Below the pieces are notes generated by a model. That model was not told the origin of the DNA, searched no databases, and worked only from the letters and a program-made list of their open reading frames with translations. 64,000 nucleotides of DNA from Pseudomonas sp. TH43. Lineage in GTDB: Bacteria; Pseudomonadota; Gammaproteobacteria; Pseudomonadales; Pseudomonadaceae. Position 1 is the stretch's first letter; the number at the start of each line of letters is the position of its first letter. The stretch covers positions 2,030,501 through 2,094,500 of the forward strand of contig NZ_JAEKFI010000004.1 in the NCBI RefSeq assembly GCF_016650635.1, given 5' to 3'. The position numbers and the translations under genes are program-made. Positions 41,662-51,500 of this stretch are shown piece after piece.

Positions 41662-44112
41662 ATGACTCAAGAACCACTAGTTCGCGAAGCAGAGGTGGCC
41701 GCATTCCGCGACGCCGTCCTGACCAAACTCACCTACGCGGTGGGCAAAGACCCTGATCACGCCTTCGACCATGACTGGTTCGAAGCCATCGCTTTGGCTG
41801 CGCGCGATCACATGGTCGAGCACTGGATGGACCACACCCGGCAGATTTACCGCAAAGGCCAGAAACGGGTGTATTACCTTTCGCTGGAATTCCTTATCGG
41901 CCGCTTGCTCTACGACAGCCTGAGCAACCTCGGCTTGCTCGACGTCGCCCGTGAAGCATTGACCGAACTCGGCGTCGACCTGGAACGCATCCGTTTGCTG
42001 GAACCCGATGCGGCGCTTGGCAACGGCGGCCTCGGCCGACTCGCGGCGTGCTTCATGGAAAGCATGTCGACCCTCGGCATCGCCGGCCATGGCTACGGCA
42101 TTCGTTATGAACACGGTTTGTTCCGCCAGGCCATCGTCGACGGCTGGCAGCAGGAGCAGACCGAGCACTGGCTGGATTTCGGCAACCCATGGGAGTTTGA
42201 ACGGCCGGAAGTCGTCTACTCCATCGGCTTTGGTGGCAGCGTTGAAACCGTTACCGACCCGTCCGGCAAGTCCAAGCAAGTCTGGTCGCCAGCGGAAACC
42301 GTTCGCGCGATTGCCTACGACACTCCGGTGGTCGGCTGGCGTGGGGCGAGCGTCAACACTCTGCGCTTGTGGCGCGCACGGGCCATGGAAGATTTGCACC
42401 TGGAACGCTTCAACGCTGGTGACCACCTGGGCGCCGTTGCCGAAGTCGCCCGTGCAGAAAGTATCTCGCGCGTGCTCTACCCGGCGGACAGCACCGAAGC
42501 CGGGCAGGAGCTGCGCCTGCGTCAGGAGTACTTCTTCGTCGCCGCCTCTTTGCAGGATTTGCTGCGCCGCCATCGCAACATGCACACCTCGGTGCTGACC
42601 TTGGGCGATCACGCGGCGATCCAGCTCAACGACACTCACCCCTCGATCGCCGTTGCCGAACTGATGCGTCAATTGGTCGACGTTTATGACGTCGCGTGGG
42701 ATGCCGCGTGGCAAGTCACCGTCGACACGCTGTCGTACACCAACCACACGCTGCTGCCGGAAGCGCTGGAAACCTGGCCAGTAGGCCTGATGGAACGCAT
42801 GCTGCCACGGCACATGCAGATCATTTACCTGATCAACGCCCAGCACATCGATTCGCTGCGCGCCAAGGGCATTCACGATTTCGACGTGCTGCGCGCGGTC
42901 TCGCTGATCGAAGAAGACAACGGCCGTCGCGTGCGCATGGGCAACCTCGCATTCCTCGGTTCGCACAGCGTCAACGGCGTGTCCGGGCTGCACACGCAGC
43001 TGATGCGCAAAACCGTGTTCGCCGAACTGCACAAGCTCTACCCGGAGCGGATCAACAACAAAACCAACGGCATTACCTTCCGCCGCTGGTTGTATCAGGC
43101 GAACTCGGAATTAACCTCGATGCTGGTCGATGCGCTGGGCCCGGATCTGCTGGATAACCCCGAAGAACGCTTGCTAGATCTCGAACCTTTTGCCGAGAAA
43201 ACCGCGTTCCGCAAAGCCTTCGCCGAACAGCGCCTGCACAGCAAAAAGGCCCTGGCGTATCTGATTCATGAGCGCTTGGGCATCGCAGTCAATCCGGCGG
43301 CGATGTTCGATGTGCAGGTCAAACGGATCCACGAATACAAACGCCAGTTGCTCAACCTGTTGCACACCGTAGCGCTGTATCAGGCGATCCGCGCCGAGCC
43401 GGAAGTCGATTGGGTGCCGCGGGTGAAAATCTTCGCCGGTAAAGCGGCGGCGAGTTATCACCAGGCCAAACTGATCATCAAGCTGACCAACGATATCGCT
43501 CGGGTGGTGAACAACGACCCGACCGTGCGTGGCTTGCTTAAAGTGGTGTTCCTGCCCAACTACAACGTCAGCCTGGCGGAGAGCATTATTCCCGCGGCGG
43601 ACTTGTCCGAGCAGATTTCCACCGCCGGTTTCGAGGCGTCAGGCACCAGCAACATGAAATTCGGCCTCAACGGCGCGCTGACCATCGGCACCCTCGACGG
43701 CGCCAACGTGGAGATGTGCGAGCGCATCGGCGCCGAGCACATGTTCATCTTCGGCCTCAGCGCGCAGCAGGTTGAAGCGCGCAAACAGAATCACGAGTTC
43801 AGCGCTGCCCCGGACATCGCCGCCTCGCATCGTTTGAACGATGTGCTGCAAGCGATTCGCAGTGGTGTGTTCTCGCCGGATGACACGTCGCGCTACACCG
43901 GGCTGATCGATTCGCTGGTGGATTACGACCGTTTCCTGGTGTGTGCCGACTTCGACTCGTATTGGGAGGCGCAGAAACGCGTTGAAGCGCATTGGCACGA
44001 TTCCAATAACTGGTGGCGTTCGGCGGTGCTCAACACCGCGCGGATGGGCTGGTTCTCGTCGGACCGGACGATTCGCGAGTACGCCACGGATATCTGGAAA
44101 GCGCTGGAGTAA
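41662..44112 (+). CDS. glgP: Glycogen/alpha-glucan phosphorylase
   Basis: 816 residues, GT35 family, releasing glucose-1-phosphate from glycogen or maltodextrins. The N-terminal part has RVYYLSLEFLIGRLL and ALGNGGLGRLAACFMES. The pyridoxal phosphate lysine is Lys666 in EASGTSNMKFGLNGAL. VKRIHEYKRQLLN and the phosphate-binding residues are in place. It is not near other glg genes here, which is common in pseudomonads. ATG 41662 fits the family length. A REP palindrome follows. Confidence 0.96.
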   Translation: MTQEPLVREAEVAAFRDAVLTKLTYAVGKDPDHAFDHDWFEAIALAARDHMVEHWMDHTRQIYRKGQKRVYYLSLEFLIGRLLYDSLSNLGLLDVAREALTELGVDLERIRLLEPDAALGNGGLGRLAACFMESMSTLGIAGHGYGIRYEHGLFRQAIVDGWQQEQTEHWLDFGNPWEFERPEVVYSIGFGGSVETVTDPSGKSKQVWSPAETVRAIAYDTPVVGWRGASVNTLRLWRARAMEDLHLERFNAGDHLGAVAEVARAESISRVLYPADSTEAGQELRLRQEYFFVAASLQDLLRRHRNMHTSVLTLGDHAAIQLNDTHPSIAVAELMRQLVDVYDVAWDAAWQVTVDTLSYTNHTLLPEALETWPVGLMERMLPRHMQIIYLINAQHIDSLRAKGIHDFDVLRAVSLIEEDNGRRVRMGNLAFLGSHSVNGVSGLHTQLMRKTVFAELHKLYPERINNKTNGITFRRWLYQANSELTSMLVDALGPDLLDNPEERLLDLEPFAEKTAFRKAFAEQRLHSKKALAYLIHERLGIAVNPAAMFDVQVKRIHEYKRQLLNLLHTVALYQAIRAEPEVDWVPRVKIFAGKAAASYHQAKLIIKLTNDIARVVNNDPTVRGLLKVVFLPNYNVSLAESIIPAADLSEQISTAGFEASGTSNMKFGLNGALTIGTLDGANVEMCERIGAEHMFIFGLSAQQVEARKQNHEFSAAPDIAASHRLNDVLQAIRSGVFSPDDTSRYTGLIDSLVDYDRFLVCADFDSYWEAQKRVEAHWHDSNNWWRSAVLNTARMGWFSSDRTIREYATDIWKALE

Positions 44113-44145
44113 CTTTCCGCTCGGCTCGATATAATCGCGCGCCGG

Positions 44146-44211
44146 AAAAGATCGCAGCCTGCGGCAGCTCCTACAGGGTTATGTAGGACCTGCCGCAGGC
44201 TGCGATCTTTT
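44146..44211. repeat. REP-like inverted repeat (GATCGCAGCCT type)
   Basis: 30-bp arms with one mismatch, 44146-44175 and 44182-44211, loop of 6. It shares the AAAAGATCGCAGCCT core with 11671-11726. It ends in T5 on the plus strand and can serve as the glgP terminator. Confidence 0.88.
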
Positions 44212-44267
44212 TGCTTCAGGCTGCGCTAATCTCTGCGGATTGGCCTTCGCGCTTAGGGATATCGACC

Positions 44268-47200
44268 ATGCAATGGATGTTCATGTTGATCGGGCTGGTG
44301 CTCGGCTGGCTGCTCGACGAGTCGCTCAGTGATGCGCTGTTGGGCGCGCTGCTGGGGCTGGCGATCGGGCAGACGATCCGCATCGCGCGGCTTGGCTCGC
44401 AAATGGCTGAGCAAAAGCACCAACTTGAACAGGTGAAGGAAGCTTTGCAGGGCGTCGCCCAGCGTCTGTTTCTGCTCGAAGGCTCACCGTCGCATGCGGT
44501 GCCACCGCCAATTGTGGAAGCTGTCGCAGAGCCTGTCATGGAACCCGCCGAAGCGGTCGAACAAGCCGCTGCGCCGGAGCTGATCTGGGAGCTGCCGCCC
44601 GACCTCGAACCTATCTCCGCCGTGGCCAATCAGGCCAGTCAAGCCTTGCCGGCCGATGTCTGGAGCGCTGAGCCGTCGCCGCGCGTACCGCAACAACCTG
44701 CCGCGCCGCGTGGCCCAAACCTCATCGAACGCGGCATCAACGCTGCGCGTAACTGGCTGTTCGGCGGCAACACCGTGCTGCGTGTCGGCGTGGTGTTGTT
44801 GTTCTTCGGCCTGGCATTCCTGCTGCGCTATGCCACCGAAGGCATGGTCGTGCCGATTGAGTTGCGCTATGCCGGAGTCGCCGCGGCGGCATTGGCCTTG
44901 CTCGCGCTGGGCTGGTGGCTGCGCCGACGCAACAGCAACTACGCGTTGATGCTGCAAGGCACCGGGATCGCCGTGTTGTACCTGACGGTGTTTGCGGCGA
45001 TGCGTCTGCATCCGTTGCTCGATCCTTCCGCCGCGCTAGGGTTGCTGGTGGCGGTCACGGTGTTTTCGGCGATTCTGGCGATTACACAGGATTCGCTGGC
45101 GTTGGCGGCAGTGGCCGCGTTGGGCGGTTTCGCCGCGCCGATCCTGACCTCGACCGGCTCCGGTAACCACATCGCCCTGTTCAGTTATTTCGCGCTGCTC
45201 AACGCCGGCATCCTCGCCATCGCCTGGTTCAAGGCCTGGCGTCTGCTCAACCTGATCGGCTTCGTCGGCACCTTCGGTATTGGCTTCGCCTGGGGCCTGC
45301 GCTCTTATACGCCAGAGCTGTTGTGGAGCACTGAACCGTTCCTGATTCTGTTCTTCCTGATGTACCTCGCCATCGGTCTGTTGTTTGCCCGCCGCAAATT
45401 GCGCGATATGCCCGATGCTCCGGCGGATGGCGACCGCGATGCGCTGCTGCAGTGGTCGGCGCGCAAGGGCGATTACGTCGATGGGACGATGCTGTTCGGC
45501 CCGCCGATTATCGGTTTCGGTTTGCAGTTTGCGCTGGTGCAGCATCTGGAGTTTGCCGCTGCGTTCAGTGCGCTGGCGCTGGGCATGATCTACATGGCGC
45601 TGGCCAAGGTGTTGATGGGCGGCCGCGCTGTGCTGCTGGGCGAAACCTGTCTGGCGCTCGGGGTGATTTTCGCCAGCCTGGCGATTCCGCTGGGCCTCGA
45701 TGCCCGATGGACGTCGGCGGCGTGGGCGGTGGAAGGCGCGGGGATCTTCTGGCTCGGTTTGCGTCAGCATCGGCCGTTCGCCCGGGCCTTCGCGTTGCTC
45801 TTGCAACTGGGCTCGGCGCTGGCGTTCCTCAGCCAATTGCGCTTCGGTGACAGCAGTCTGCTCGACGGCGCTCCGTTGGGCGCGCTGATGCTTGGCACCG
45901 CGCTGCTGTTCAGCTTTTATCAACTGCGCAAGGCAGCGCCGGAGCAGGCATCGCCTTGGGAGCGCCAAGGCCTGCCGGTGCTCGCGTGCCTTGGCCTGAC
46001 CTTCCTCTATCTGCTGGCGCCATTGTTCTTCTTCGTCCAAAGCACGGCGATCAGTTGGGCGTTGGCGGGTCTGCTGACGTTGTTTGTCGGTTTGCGCCTG
46101 CAATCACGCACCTTTCTGTTTACTGCGTTCGCCGTGCAGTTGCTCGGTGGTGCGCTGTTTCTGCTGCGCTTGCAAGGGGCAGGCGAGGACTCGGCGGCGG
46201 TGTTCAATGCCGGTTGGAGCGGTTTGCTCAGTGCCTCGCTGATTGGCTTGGCGCTGATTGCCGGCATGCTCCTGGCGGCGCGCGACGAGATGGTGCGCGG
46301 CGATGTGCGTCTGTTGCGCGGTTTGTCGGTGGTGTTGCTCGCCGGGTTGGTGCTGATCAATCTGGCGGTGTTGTTCGTGCTGCCGTGGCAGACCGCAAGT
46401 GCGGTGTGGGCCGCGAGTGGTTTGCTGATTATCTGGCTGAGTCTGTACCTCCAACAGCGCGTGAGTTTTGTCTTCGGTCTGTTGTTGCAGTTGATTGGCG
46501 GCGCAGCGTTTTTGCTGGCCGGCCCTGAACTGCTCGGGCCGTTGTCCAGCGAAGGTTTGCGGCCATTGGCGCACGCTGGGTTCTGGACGCCGTTGGTGTT
46601 GGGGCTGGCCGCCATGATCGGGGCGTGGCGCCTGCAACTGGGCAACCATGCGACGGCATTTGATGCGTTGAGTTTGCAGCGTTTGTCCGAAGTGTTGCTG
46701 CTGTGGGGCGCCGGTTGGTGGGCGTTGGCGTGGGTCAGCGAAGTGCTGCGATTTGCCTCGCCGAATCTGCAAGCAACCTTGTTGTTGCTGGTTGCCGCCG
46801 TCAGCGTGGCGTTGTGGACTGTGTTGTCGCTGCGCTTGAAATGGCCGGCGCTCGGTTTGCTCTGCACTCTGCTGGTTCCGACGGCCGGGCTGGTGCTGCT
46901 CGCTGCATGGCACTCGCGTTATCACCCGGCGGCCGACTTTGGCTGGCTGGCGTGGGCGGCAGTGTTCGCGGTGCATTTCTTCAGTCTGCGGCGCCTGGCG
47001 CCGATGCTGCCGGCGCGGGCGTTGAGCACTGCTCATGTGCTCGGTTGCTGGCTGCTGATCGGCGTGCTGGCGCTGGAGCTGCGTTACGGCTTGCTGCTGT
47101 TGTCCGAACAATACAACGCCTGGCGCTGGTTGGGCTGGGCGATTCTGCCGAGCTTGTATCTGCTGCTGGCGGCTGCACCACGCAACTGGCCATGGCCGGT

Positions 47201-47852
47201 GGCGGCGTTTGCTCGCGAATACCGCTTGTACGCCGCCGCGCCTTTGGCGGTGCTGATGCTCGCGTGGTTCTGGCTGGCAAACGGCGTCAGCGATGGCAAC
47301 GCCGAACCATTGCCTTATGTGCCATTGCTCAACCCTTTGGAGTTGGGGCTGTTGTTCGCGCTGTTCGGTGTTTACGTCTGGTCGCGCACTGCGGTTGCGC
47401 AATTGTCGATTCGCCCGGACTACGCCGATCACGCCACACAACTGATCGCCGGGGTTTCGCTGTTCGCCTTCTGCACGGCATTGGTGACCCGTGCTGCGCA
47501 CCATTGGGCCGGCATTCCGTTTGAGTTGGACACGCTGCTCGCCTCGATGCTGGTGCAGGCTGGCCTGTCCATCGTCTGGACGCTGATGGCGTTGGGGCTG
47601 ATGATCGGCGGGCATTTGCGCCACCGCCGCGAGGTGTGGCTGATTGGCGCGGCACTGATCGCGCTGGTGGTGGCCAAACTTGTTTTTGTCGAACTGAGCA
47701 ACCGTGGCGGCCTCGCCCGGATCGTCTCGTTTATCGGCGTCGGCGTGTTGCTGCTGGTGGTCGGCTACTTCGCGCCGCTGCCGCCCAAACGCATCGAAGC
47801 TGAACCGGCGGCGGACAAGCCAGCCCCGGGCACCGAAGGAGTTTCATCTTGA
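44268..47852 (+). CDS. DUF2339 polytopic membrane protein
   Basis: 1194 residues. An N-terminal helix (WMFMLIGLVLGWLLDESL), a short coiled coil (QMAEQKHQLEQVKEALQGV), a Pro/Glu-rich linker (about 85-160), then GPNLIERGINAARNWLFGGNTVLRVGVVLLFFG and about two dozen or more membrane helices to the C-terminus. This is the DUF2339 layout; the role is unknown, perhaps a transporter or envelope scaffold. Start: ATG 44268 follows AGGGA and is just after the REP. It overlaps the DUF3999 gene by four bases, a pairing that seems constant in pseudomonads and suggests a complex. Confidence 0.9.
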   Translation: MQWMFMLIGLVLGWLLDESLSDALLGALLGLAIGQTIRIARLGSQMAEQKHQLEQVKEALQGVAQRLFLLEGSPSHAVPPPIVEAVAEPVMEPAEAVEQAAAPELIWELPPDLEPISAVANQASQALPADVWSAEPSPRVPQQPAAPRGPNLIERGINAARNWLFGGNTVLRVGVVLLFFGLAFLLRYATEGMVVPIELRYAGVAAAALALLALGWWLRRRNSNYALMLQGTGIAVLYLTVFAAMRLHPLLDPSAALGLLVAVTVFSAILAITQDSLALAAVAALGGFAAPILTSTGSGNHIALFSYFALLNAGILAIAWFKAWRLLNLIGFVGTFGIGFAWGLRSYTPELLWSTEPFLILFFLMYLAIGLLFARRKLRDMPDAPADGDRDALLQWSARKGDYVDGTMLFGPPIIGFGLQFALVQHLEFAAAFSALALGMIYMALAKVLMGGRAVLLGETCLALGVIFASLAIPLGLDARWTSAAWAVEGAGIFWLGLRQHRPFARAFALLLQLGSALAFLSQLRFGDSSLLDGAPLGALMLGTALLFSFYQLRKAAPEQASPWERQGLPVLACLGLTFLYLLAPLFFFVQSTAISWALAGLLTLFVGLRLQSRTFLFTAFAVQLLGGALFLLRLQGAGEDSAAVFNAGWSGLLSASLIGLALIAGMLLAARDEMVRGDVRLLRGLSVVLLAGLVLINLAVLFVLPWQTASAVWAASGLLIIWLSLYLQQRVSFVFGLLLQLIGGAAFLLAGPELLGPLSSEGLRPLAHAGFWTPLVLGLAAMIGAWRLQLGNHATAFDALSLQRLSEVLLLWGAGWWALAWVSEVLRFASPNLQATLLLLVAAVSVALWTVLSLRLKWPALGLLCTLLVPTAGLVLLAAWHSRYHPAADFGWLAWAAVFAVHFFSLRRLAPMLPARALSTAHVLGCWLLIGVLALELRYGLLLLSEQYNAWRWLGWAILPSLYLLLAAAPRNWPWPVAAFAREYRLYAAAPLAVLMLAWFWLANGVSDGNAEPLPYVPLLNPLELGLLFALFGVYVWSRTAVAQLSIRPDYADHATQLIAGVSLFAFCTALVTRAAHHWAGIPFELDTLLASMLVQAGLSIVWTLMALGLMIGGHLRHRREVWLIGAALIALVVAKLVFVELSNRGGLARIVSFIGVGVLLLVVGYFAPLPPKRIEAEPAADKPAPGTEGVSS

Positions 47853-49213
47853 GTCGCATGCGAAATCTGGGGTGGTTGGCGCTGGGCGTGGTGATGGCCG
47901 CCGGCGCCCAGGAAAAACCGGCGGACTTCGCCACGCAGGTGCCGCTGGCAGTGAGTGGCAACGGCCCGTGGTATCGCCTCGAACTGCCGCTGAACGTGCA
48001 ATTGCAGGCGCGTCAGACTGATCTCAGTGACCTGCGTGTGTTCAACGCCGCCGGTGAGCCGCAGGCTTATGCCTTGGCGCGTGAATCGGCGCAGACCCGC
48101 GACGACGGCCAGTTGCACGAGGTGAAATGGTTCCCGTTGTATAACGCGGCCGACGCCACTGAGCGCGCGCCGAACGTGCGTGTGCAATCCACCACCACCG
48201 GCACGCTGGTTGAAGTGCAACCGTCCAGCCAGTTGGAGGCCGGTGAAGAAGTGCTGCGTGGCTGGCTGCTTGATGCCAGCGCGATCAAGGCGCCGCTGCA
48301 ACAGCTGATCCTCGACTGGACCAGCGAGCGCGATGGCTTCCAGCGTTTCAGCATCGAGGCCAGCGACGACTTGCAGCACTGGCAGCCGTGGGGCGAAGGG
48401 CAGGTGGCGCGGCTGACGTTCTCCGATGAGCGCATCGAACAACATGAAGTGACACTGCCGGGGCAATCCGCGCGTTACTTGCGTTTGCTCTGGGAGTCGC
48501 CGAGTTCGGCGCCGATCCTGACCTCAGTGCAACTGAAAAGCAGCGACCCGCGCGATGTGCCGCTGCCACTGGTCTGGTCGCAGGCATTGGCCGGCAGCAG
48601 CACCAAGGCCGGGGAATACACTTGGCAGTTGCCGATGGGGCTGAGCGTCGAGCGTGTTCAGGTCGAGATCAAGCAGCCGAACAGTCTGGCGCCGGTGACG
48701 CTGTCGGGCCGTCGCGAAAGCAGCCTGCCGTGGCAGACCATGAGCAGTGGTTTGCTCTACCGCCTGACCCAGAATGGCCAGGACGTGGTGAAGAACGAAT
48801 TGGCGCTTTACGGGCAGACCGTTCAGCAGTTGAAGCTGACGGTGGATGAGCGCGGTGGTGGTCTGGGCGAGCAGGCACCGAGTTTGAAATACGCGGTGCG
48901 GGCGACGCAGGTGATATTCCTCGCACGGGGGGAGGGGCCGTACAGTCTGGCGCTGGGCAATGCGACGGTGAAGACGGCGAACCTGCCACTGGCGACGCTG
49001 ATTCCGGATTTCAAACCGGAGAAGCTGGCGGGGTTGGGTAAGGCTGTGGTTCAGGGGGAGGTGGTGGCGACCCAGACTTCGACGGCCACGACGGCGGCGG
49101 TGGCGGAGACCAATTGGAAGAAGCTAGGGCTGTGGGCGGTGTTGTTGCTGAGTGTGGTGTTTCTTGGGGCGATGGCGTTCAGCTTGCTGCGCAAGCCTCC
49201 TGCCAGCAGCTAA
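47849..49213 (+). CDS. DUF3999 exported protein with C-terminal membrane anchor
   Basis: 454 residues. Signal peptide at the N-terminus (NLGWLALGVVMAAGAQ), a long beta-rich periplasmic part (YRLELPLNVQLQARQTDLSDLRVFNAAGE; LIPDFKPEKLAGLGKAV) and a C-terminal helix (about 428-446, LGLWAVLLLSVVFLGAMAF) followed by LLRKPP. The start is TTG at 47849, seven bases after GAAGGAG; an ATG three codons later is further from it. The TTGA overlap couples it to the DUF2339 gene, and a joint envelope function is likely. Mechanism unknown. Confidence 0.88.
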   Translation: MSRMRNLGWLALGVVMAAGAQEKPADFATQVPLAVSGNGPWYRLELPLNVQLQARQTDLSDLRVFNAAGEPQAYALARESAQTRDDGQLHEVKWFPLYNAADATERAPNVRVQSTTTGTLVEVQPSSQLEAGEEVLRGWLLDASAIKAPLQQLILDWTSERDGFQRFSIEASDDLQHWQPWGEGQVARLTFSDERIEQHEVTLPGQSARYLRLLWESPSSAPILTSVQLKSSDPRDVPLPLVWSQALAGSSTKAGEYTWQLPMGLSVERVQVEIKQPNSLAPVTLSGRRESSLPWQTMSSGLLYRLTQNGQDVVKNELALYGQTVQQLKLTVDERGGGLGEQAPSLKYAVRATQVIFLARGEGPYSLALGNATVKTANLPLATLIPDFKPEKLAGLGKAVVQGEVVATQTSTATTAAVAETNWKKLGLWAVLLLSVVFLGAMAFSLLRKPPASS

Positions 49214-49549
49214 TGGCTGGCGCTGCGCGCCATTCGCGAGCAGGCTCGCTCCCACAATGGACTTCAGTGGACGCCAACTTTTTGTTCACTCAAATTCCCT
49301 GTGGGAGCGAGCCTGCTCGCGAAAGCGATCTCTCAATCAATACATACCCCAAACCGATCTCCTCACTCTGGTTACCTTCGTCCGATTTCGGACTACGCTA
49401 AATCCGCTACCTGAACTCTCCACCGACAATCACGTCTCATGCAGGCAATTACACCCCAACGCACGTTACCGGGCGTCTTCGCTCGCTACGTTTTCAGACT
49501 CCCTGTAAACTGCGCGGGTTTTTAGCCCCCCATTCCACCGGAGCCGTCC
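49214..49549. other. Intergenic region with REP pair, upstream of fbp
   Basis: 336 bases. Contains two REPs in outward order (49234-49322). The remaining sequence to 49549 has no supported gene and should include the fbp promoter, which I could not place. Confidence 0.6.
49234..49322. repeat. REP doublet, reversed order
   Basis: Copies at 49234-49256 and 49300-49322 (GCTCGCGA class). Compared with the other doublets the two copies are swapped, so the GTGGGAG ends face each other. Confidence 0.88.
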
Positions 49550-50560
49550 ATGTCCCGCGTTACCCTGAGTCGCTATTTGATTGAGCAGACCCGCAGCAAC
49601 AACACTCCTGCCGATCTGCGCTTCCTGATCGAAGTGGTGGCGCGTGCCTGCAAGGAGATCAACCACGCCGTGTCCAAAGGCGCCCTGGGTGGTGTTCTGG
49701 GCAGCATGGGCACCGAAAACGTACAGGGCGAAGTGCAGAAGAAGCTCGACGTGATCTCCAACGAGATCCTGCTCGAAGCCAACGAATGGGGCGGTCACCT
49801 GGCCGGCATGGCGTCCGAAGAAATGGACAATGCCTACCAGATCCCGGGCAAGTACCCGAAAGGCGCGTACCTGCTGGTATTCGACCCACTGGACGGTTCG
49901 TCGAACATCGACATCAACGCCCCGGTCGGCACGATCTTCTCGGTACTGCGTTGCCCGAACGAATACCTGAGCCAGAACGAGCCGCTGAACGAGAAAGCGT
50001 TCCTGCAGCCAGGCACCGAACAGGTTGCCGCTGGTTACGCGATCTACGGTCCACAGACCATGCTGATCCTGACCTTGGGCGACGGCGTCAAGGGTTTCAC
50101 CCTGGACCGTGAAATGGGCAGCTTCGTGCTCACCCACGAAAACATCACCATTCCTGAATCGACCCAGGAATTCGCCATCAACATGTCCAACCAGCGTCAC
50201 TGGGAAGCCCCGGTACAGCGCTACGTTGGCGAGCTGCTGGCCGGTGAAGAAGGTCCGCTGAAAAAGAACTACAACATGCGTTGGGTCGCGGCGATGGTTG
50301 CCGACGTTCACCGCATCCTGACCCGTGGCGGTCTGTTCATGTACCCGCGCGACAGCCGTGAGCCTTCCAAGCCAGGCAAACTGCGTCTGATGTACGAAGC
50401 CAACCCGATGTCGTTCCTCGTGGAGCAGGCGGGCGGCGCGTCCACCGACGGTCACCAGCGCATTCTCGACATCCAGCCTGAAGGCCTGCACCAGCGCGTA
50501 GCGGTGTTCCTCGGCTCGAAAGAAGAAGTCGCACGCGCTACGGCTTACCACAAGGAATAA
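49550..50560 (+). CDS. fbp: Fructose-1,6-bisphosphatase class I
   Basis: 336 residues, the gluconeogenic phosphatase. Metal and substrate site FDPLDGSSNIDINAPVGTIFS (Asp112-Ser118), earlier ANEWGGHLAGMASEEMD and the C-terminal GKLRLMYEANPMSFLVEQAGG are all conserved. Essential for sugar synthesis in pseudomonads. Good ribosome site (CCGGAG). The DUF924 gene follows after three bases. Confidence 0.97.
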   Translation: MSRVTLSRYLIEQTRSNNTPADLRFLIEVVARACKEINHAVSKGALGGVLGSMGTENVQGEVQKKLDVISNEILLEANEWGGHLAGMASEEMDNAYQIPGKYPKGAYLLVFDPLDGSSNIDINAPVGTIFSVLRCPNEYLSQNEPLNEKAFLQPGTEQVAAGYAIYGPQTMLILTLGDGVKGFTLDREMGSFVLTHENITIPESTQEFAINMSNQRHWEAPVQRYVGELLAGEEGPLKKNYNMRWVAAMVADVHRILTRGGLFMYPRDSREPSKPGKLRLMYEANPMSFLVEQAGGASTDGHQRILDIQPEGLHQRVAVFLGSKEEVARATAYHKE

Positions 50561-50563
50561 ACC

Positions 50564-51166
50564 ATGACCGCGCCCTGGCAGCCGTTGCTCGATTGGTGGT
50601 TCGGACATGCCGAATCACCGGACGACATTTCGGCTGACAAGGGCAAGTTGTGGTTCGGTAAGCGAGACAGCCAAGACCTCGAAGCGCGTGAGCATTTCGG
50701 GGTCTTTGTCGATCAGGCCCTGGCCGGCGAATTGACCGAATGGACGCAACGTCCCGAAGGTTGGCTGGCGGTGGTGCTGTTGCTTGATCAACTGCCGCGA
50801 ATGATTTTTCGCGACACCCCCAATGCCTTCTCCGGCGATCTGCGTGCGCAGAAGCTTGTTGCGCAAGGCATTGCGGCGGATTTCGACCGGCAGTTAAAAC
50901 CGATTCAGCGCGTATTCATTTATCTGGTGTTTGAACACTGCGAAAACCTCGCGGTGCAGAACGAAGCGGTTTCGCGGTTTATCGATCTGGTGGCTGAACA
51001 GCCGGAAGCGCAGAGGGCGGTGTTTGCCGACAATCTGGATTATGCCGAGCGGCATCAGAAAGTGATTGCGCGGTTTGGAAGGTTTCCGCATCGCAATGCG
51101 GTGTTGGGGCGGGAATCTACGGCTGAGGAGTTGGTGTTTCTTTCTAAGCCTGGGTCAAGGTTCTAA
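50564..51166 (+). CDS. DUF924 family protein
   Basis: 200 residues with the DUF924 layout: WWFGHAESPDDIS, KLWFGKRDSQDLEAREHFG, LAVVLLLDQLPRMIFRDTPNAFSGD, YLVFEHCENLAVQ and FPHRNAVLGRESTAEE. All-helical, soluble, TPR-like; function unknown. Three bases after fbp, so co-transcribed with it. It converges with the toxin gene, one base between the stops. Confidence 0.9.
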   Translation: MTAPWQPLLDWWFGHAESPDDISADKGKLWFGKRDSQDLEAREHFGVFVDQALAGELTEWTQRPEGWLAVVLLLDQLPRMIFRDTPNAFSGDLRAQKLVAQGIAADFDRQLKPIQRVFIYLVFEHCENLAVQNEAVSRFIDLVAEQPEAQRAVFADNLDYAERHQKVIARFGRFPHRNAVLGRESTAEELVFLSKPGSRF

Positions 51167-51167
51167 A

Positions 51168-51500
51168 TCAAGGATTACCTCGTAGAAGCCGCCTCATCAA
51201 CAGCGCCGGCAGGCTTTTTCGCGTATCGACAATGATATGGATGAAAACCGTTTCATCTCGTACTTCATAAATAACCCGATTCATCCCCAACACAATCTGG
51301 CGGTATTGGCCGAGATTGAGCTTCTCGATTTCTTCGGGGATCGATCCGGAATAAGGCAGATCTGCGAGACCAAGAATCGCAGTCTTGAGATCGGCATAAG
51401 TACTTTGCCAGGTTTGGGTGGAGAACTGTCTGACGAGGTAGGTGCGAAGTTCTCTGAGGTCTGTTTGTGCGGACTGAAGAATAACGACCTTTAAACTCAT
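51168..51500 (-). CDS. RelE/ParE-type toxin
   Basis: 110 residues. RelE/ParE fold: ILQSAQTDLRELRTYL, FSTQTWQSTYADLKTAILGLADLPYSG, then LNLGQYRQIVLGMNRVIYEV and VFIHIIVDTRKSL. The helix-hairpin start and the YRQIVLGMNRVIYEV strand are closer to ParE (gyrase-acting) than to RelE, so target is uncertain. The ATG overlaps the antitoxin stop by four bases, the usual order of antitoxin first. Confidence 0.88.
   Translation of the reverse strand: MSLKVVILQSAQTDLRELRTYLVRQFSTQTWQSTYADLKTAILGLADLPYSGSIPEEIEKLNLGQYRQIVLGMNRVIYEVRDETVFIHIIVDTRKSLPALLMRRLLRGNP

Noticed and set aside
44130..44135. TATAAT as promoter of the DUF2339 gene
   Set aside because: A perfect -10 hexamer, but no -35, and a strong REP hairpin lies between it and the gene.
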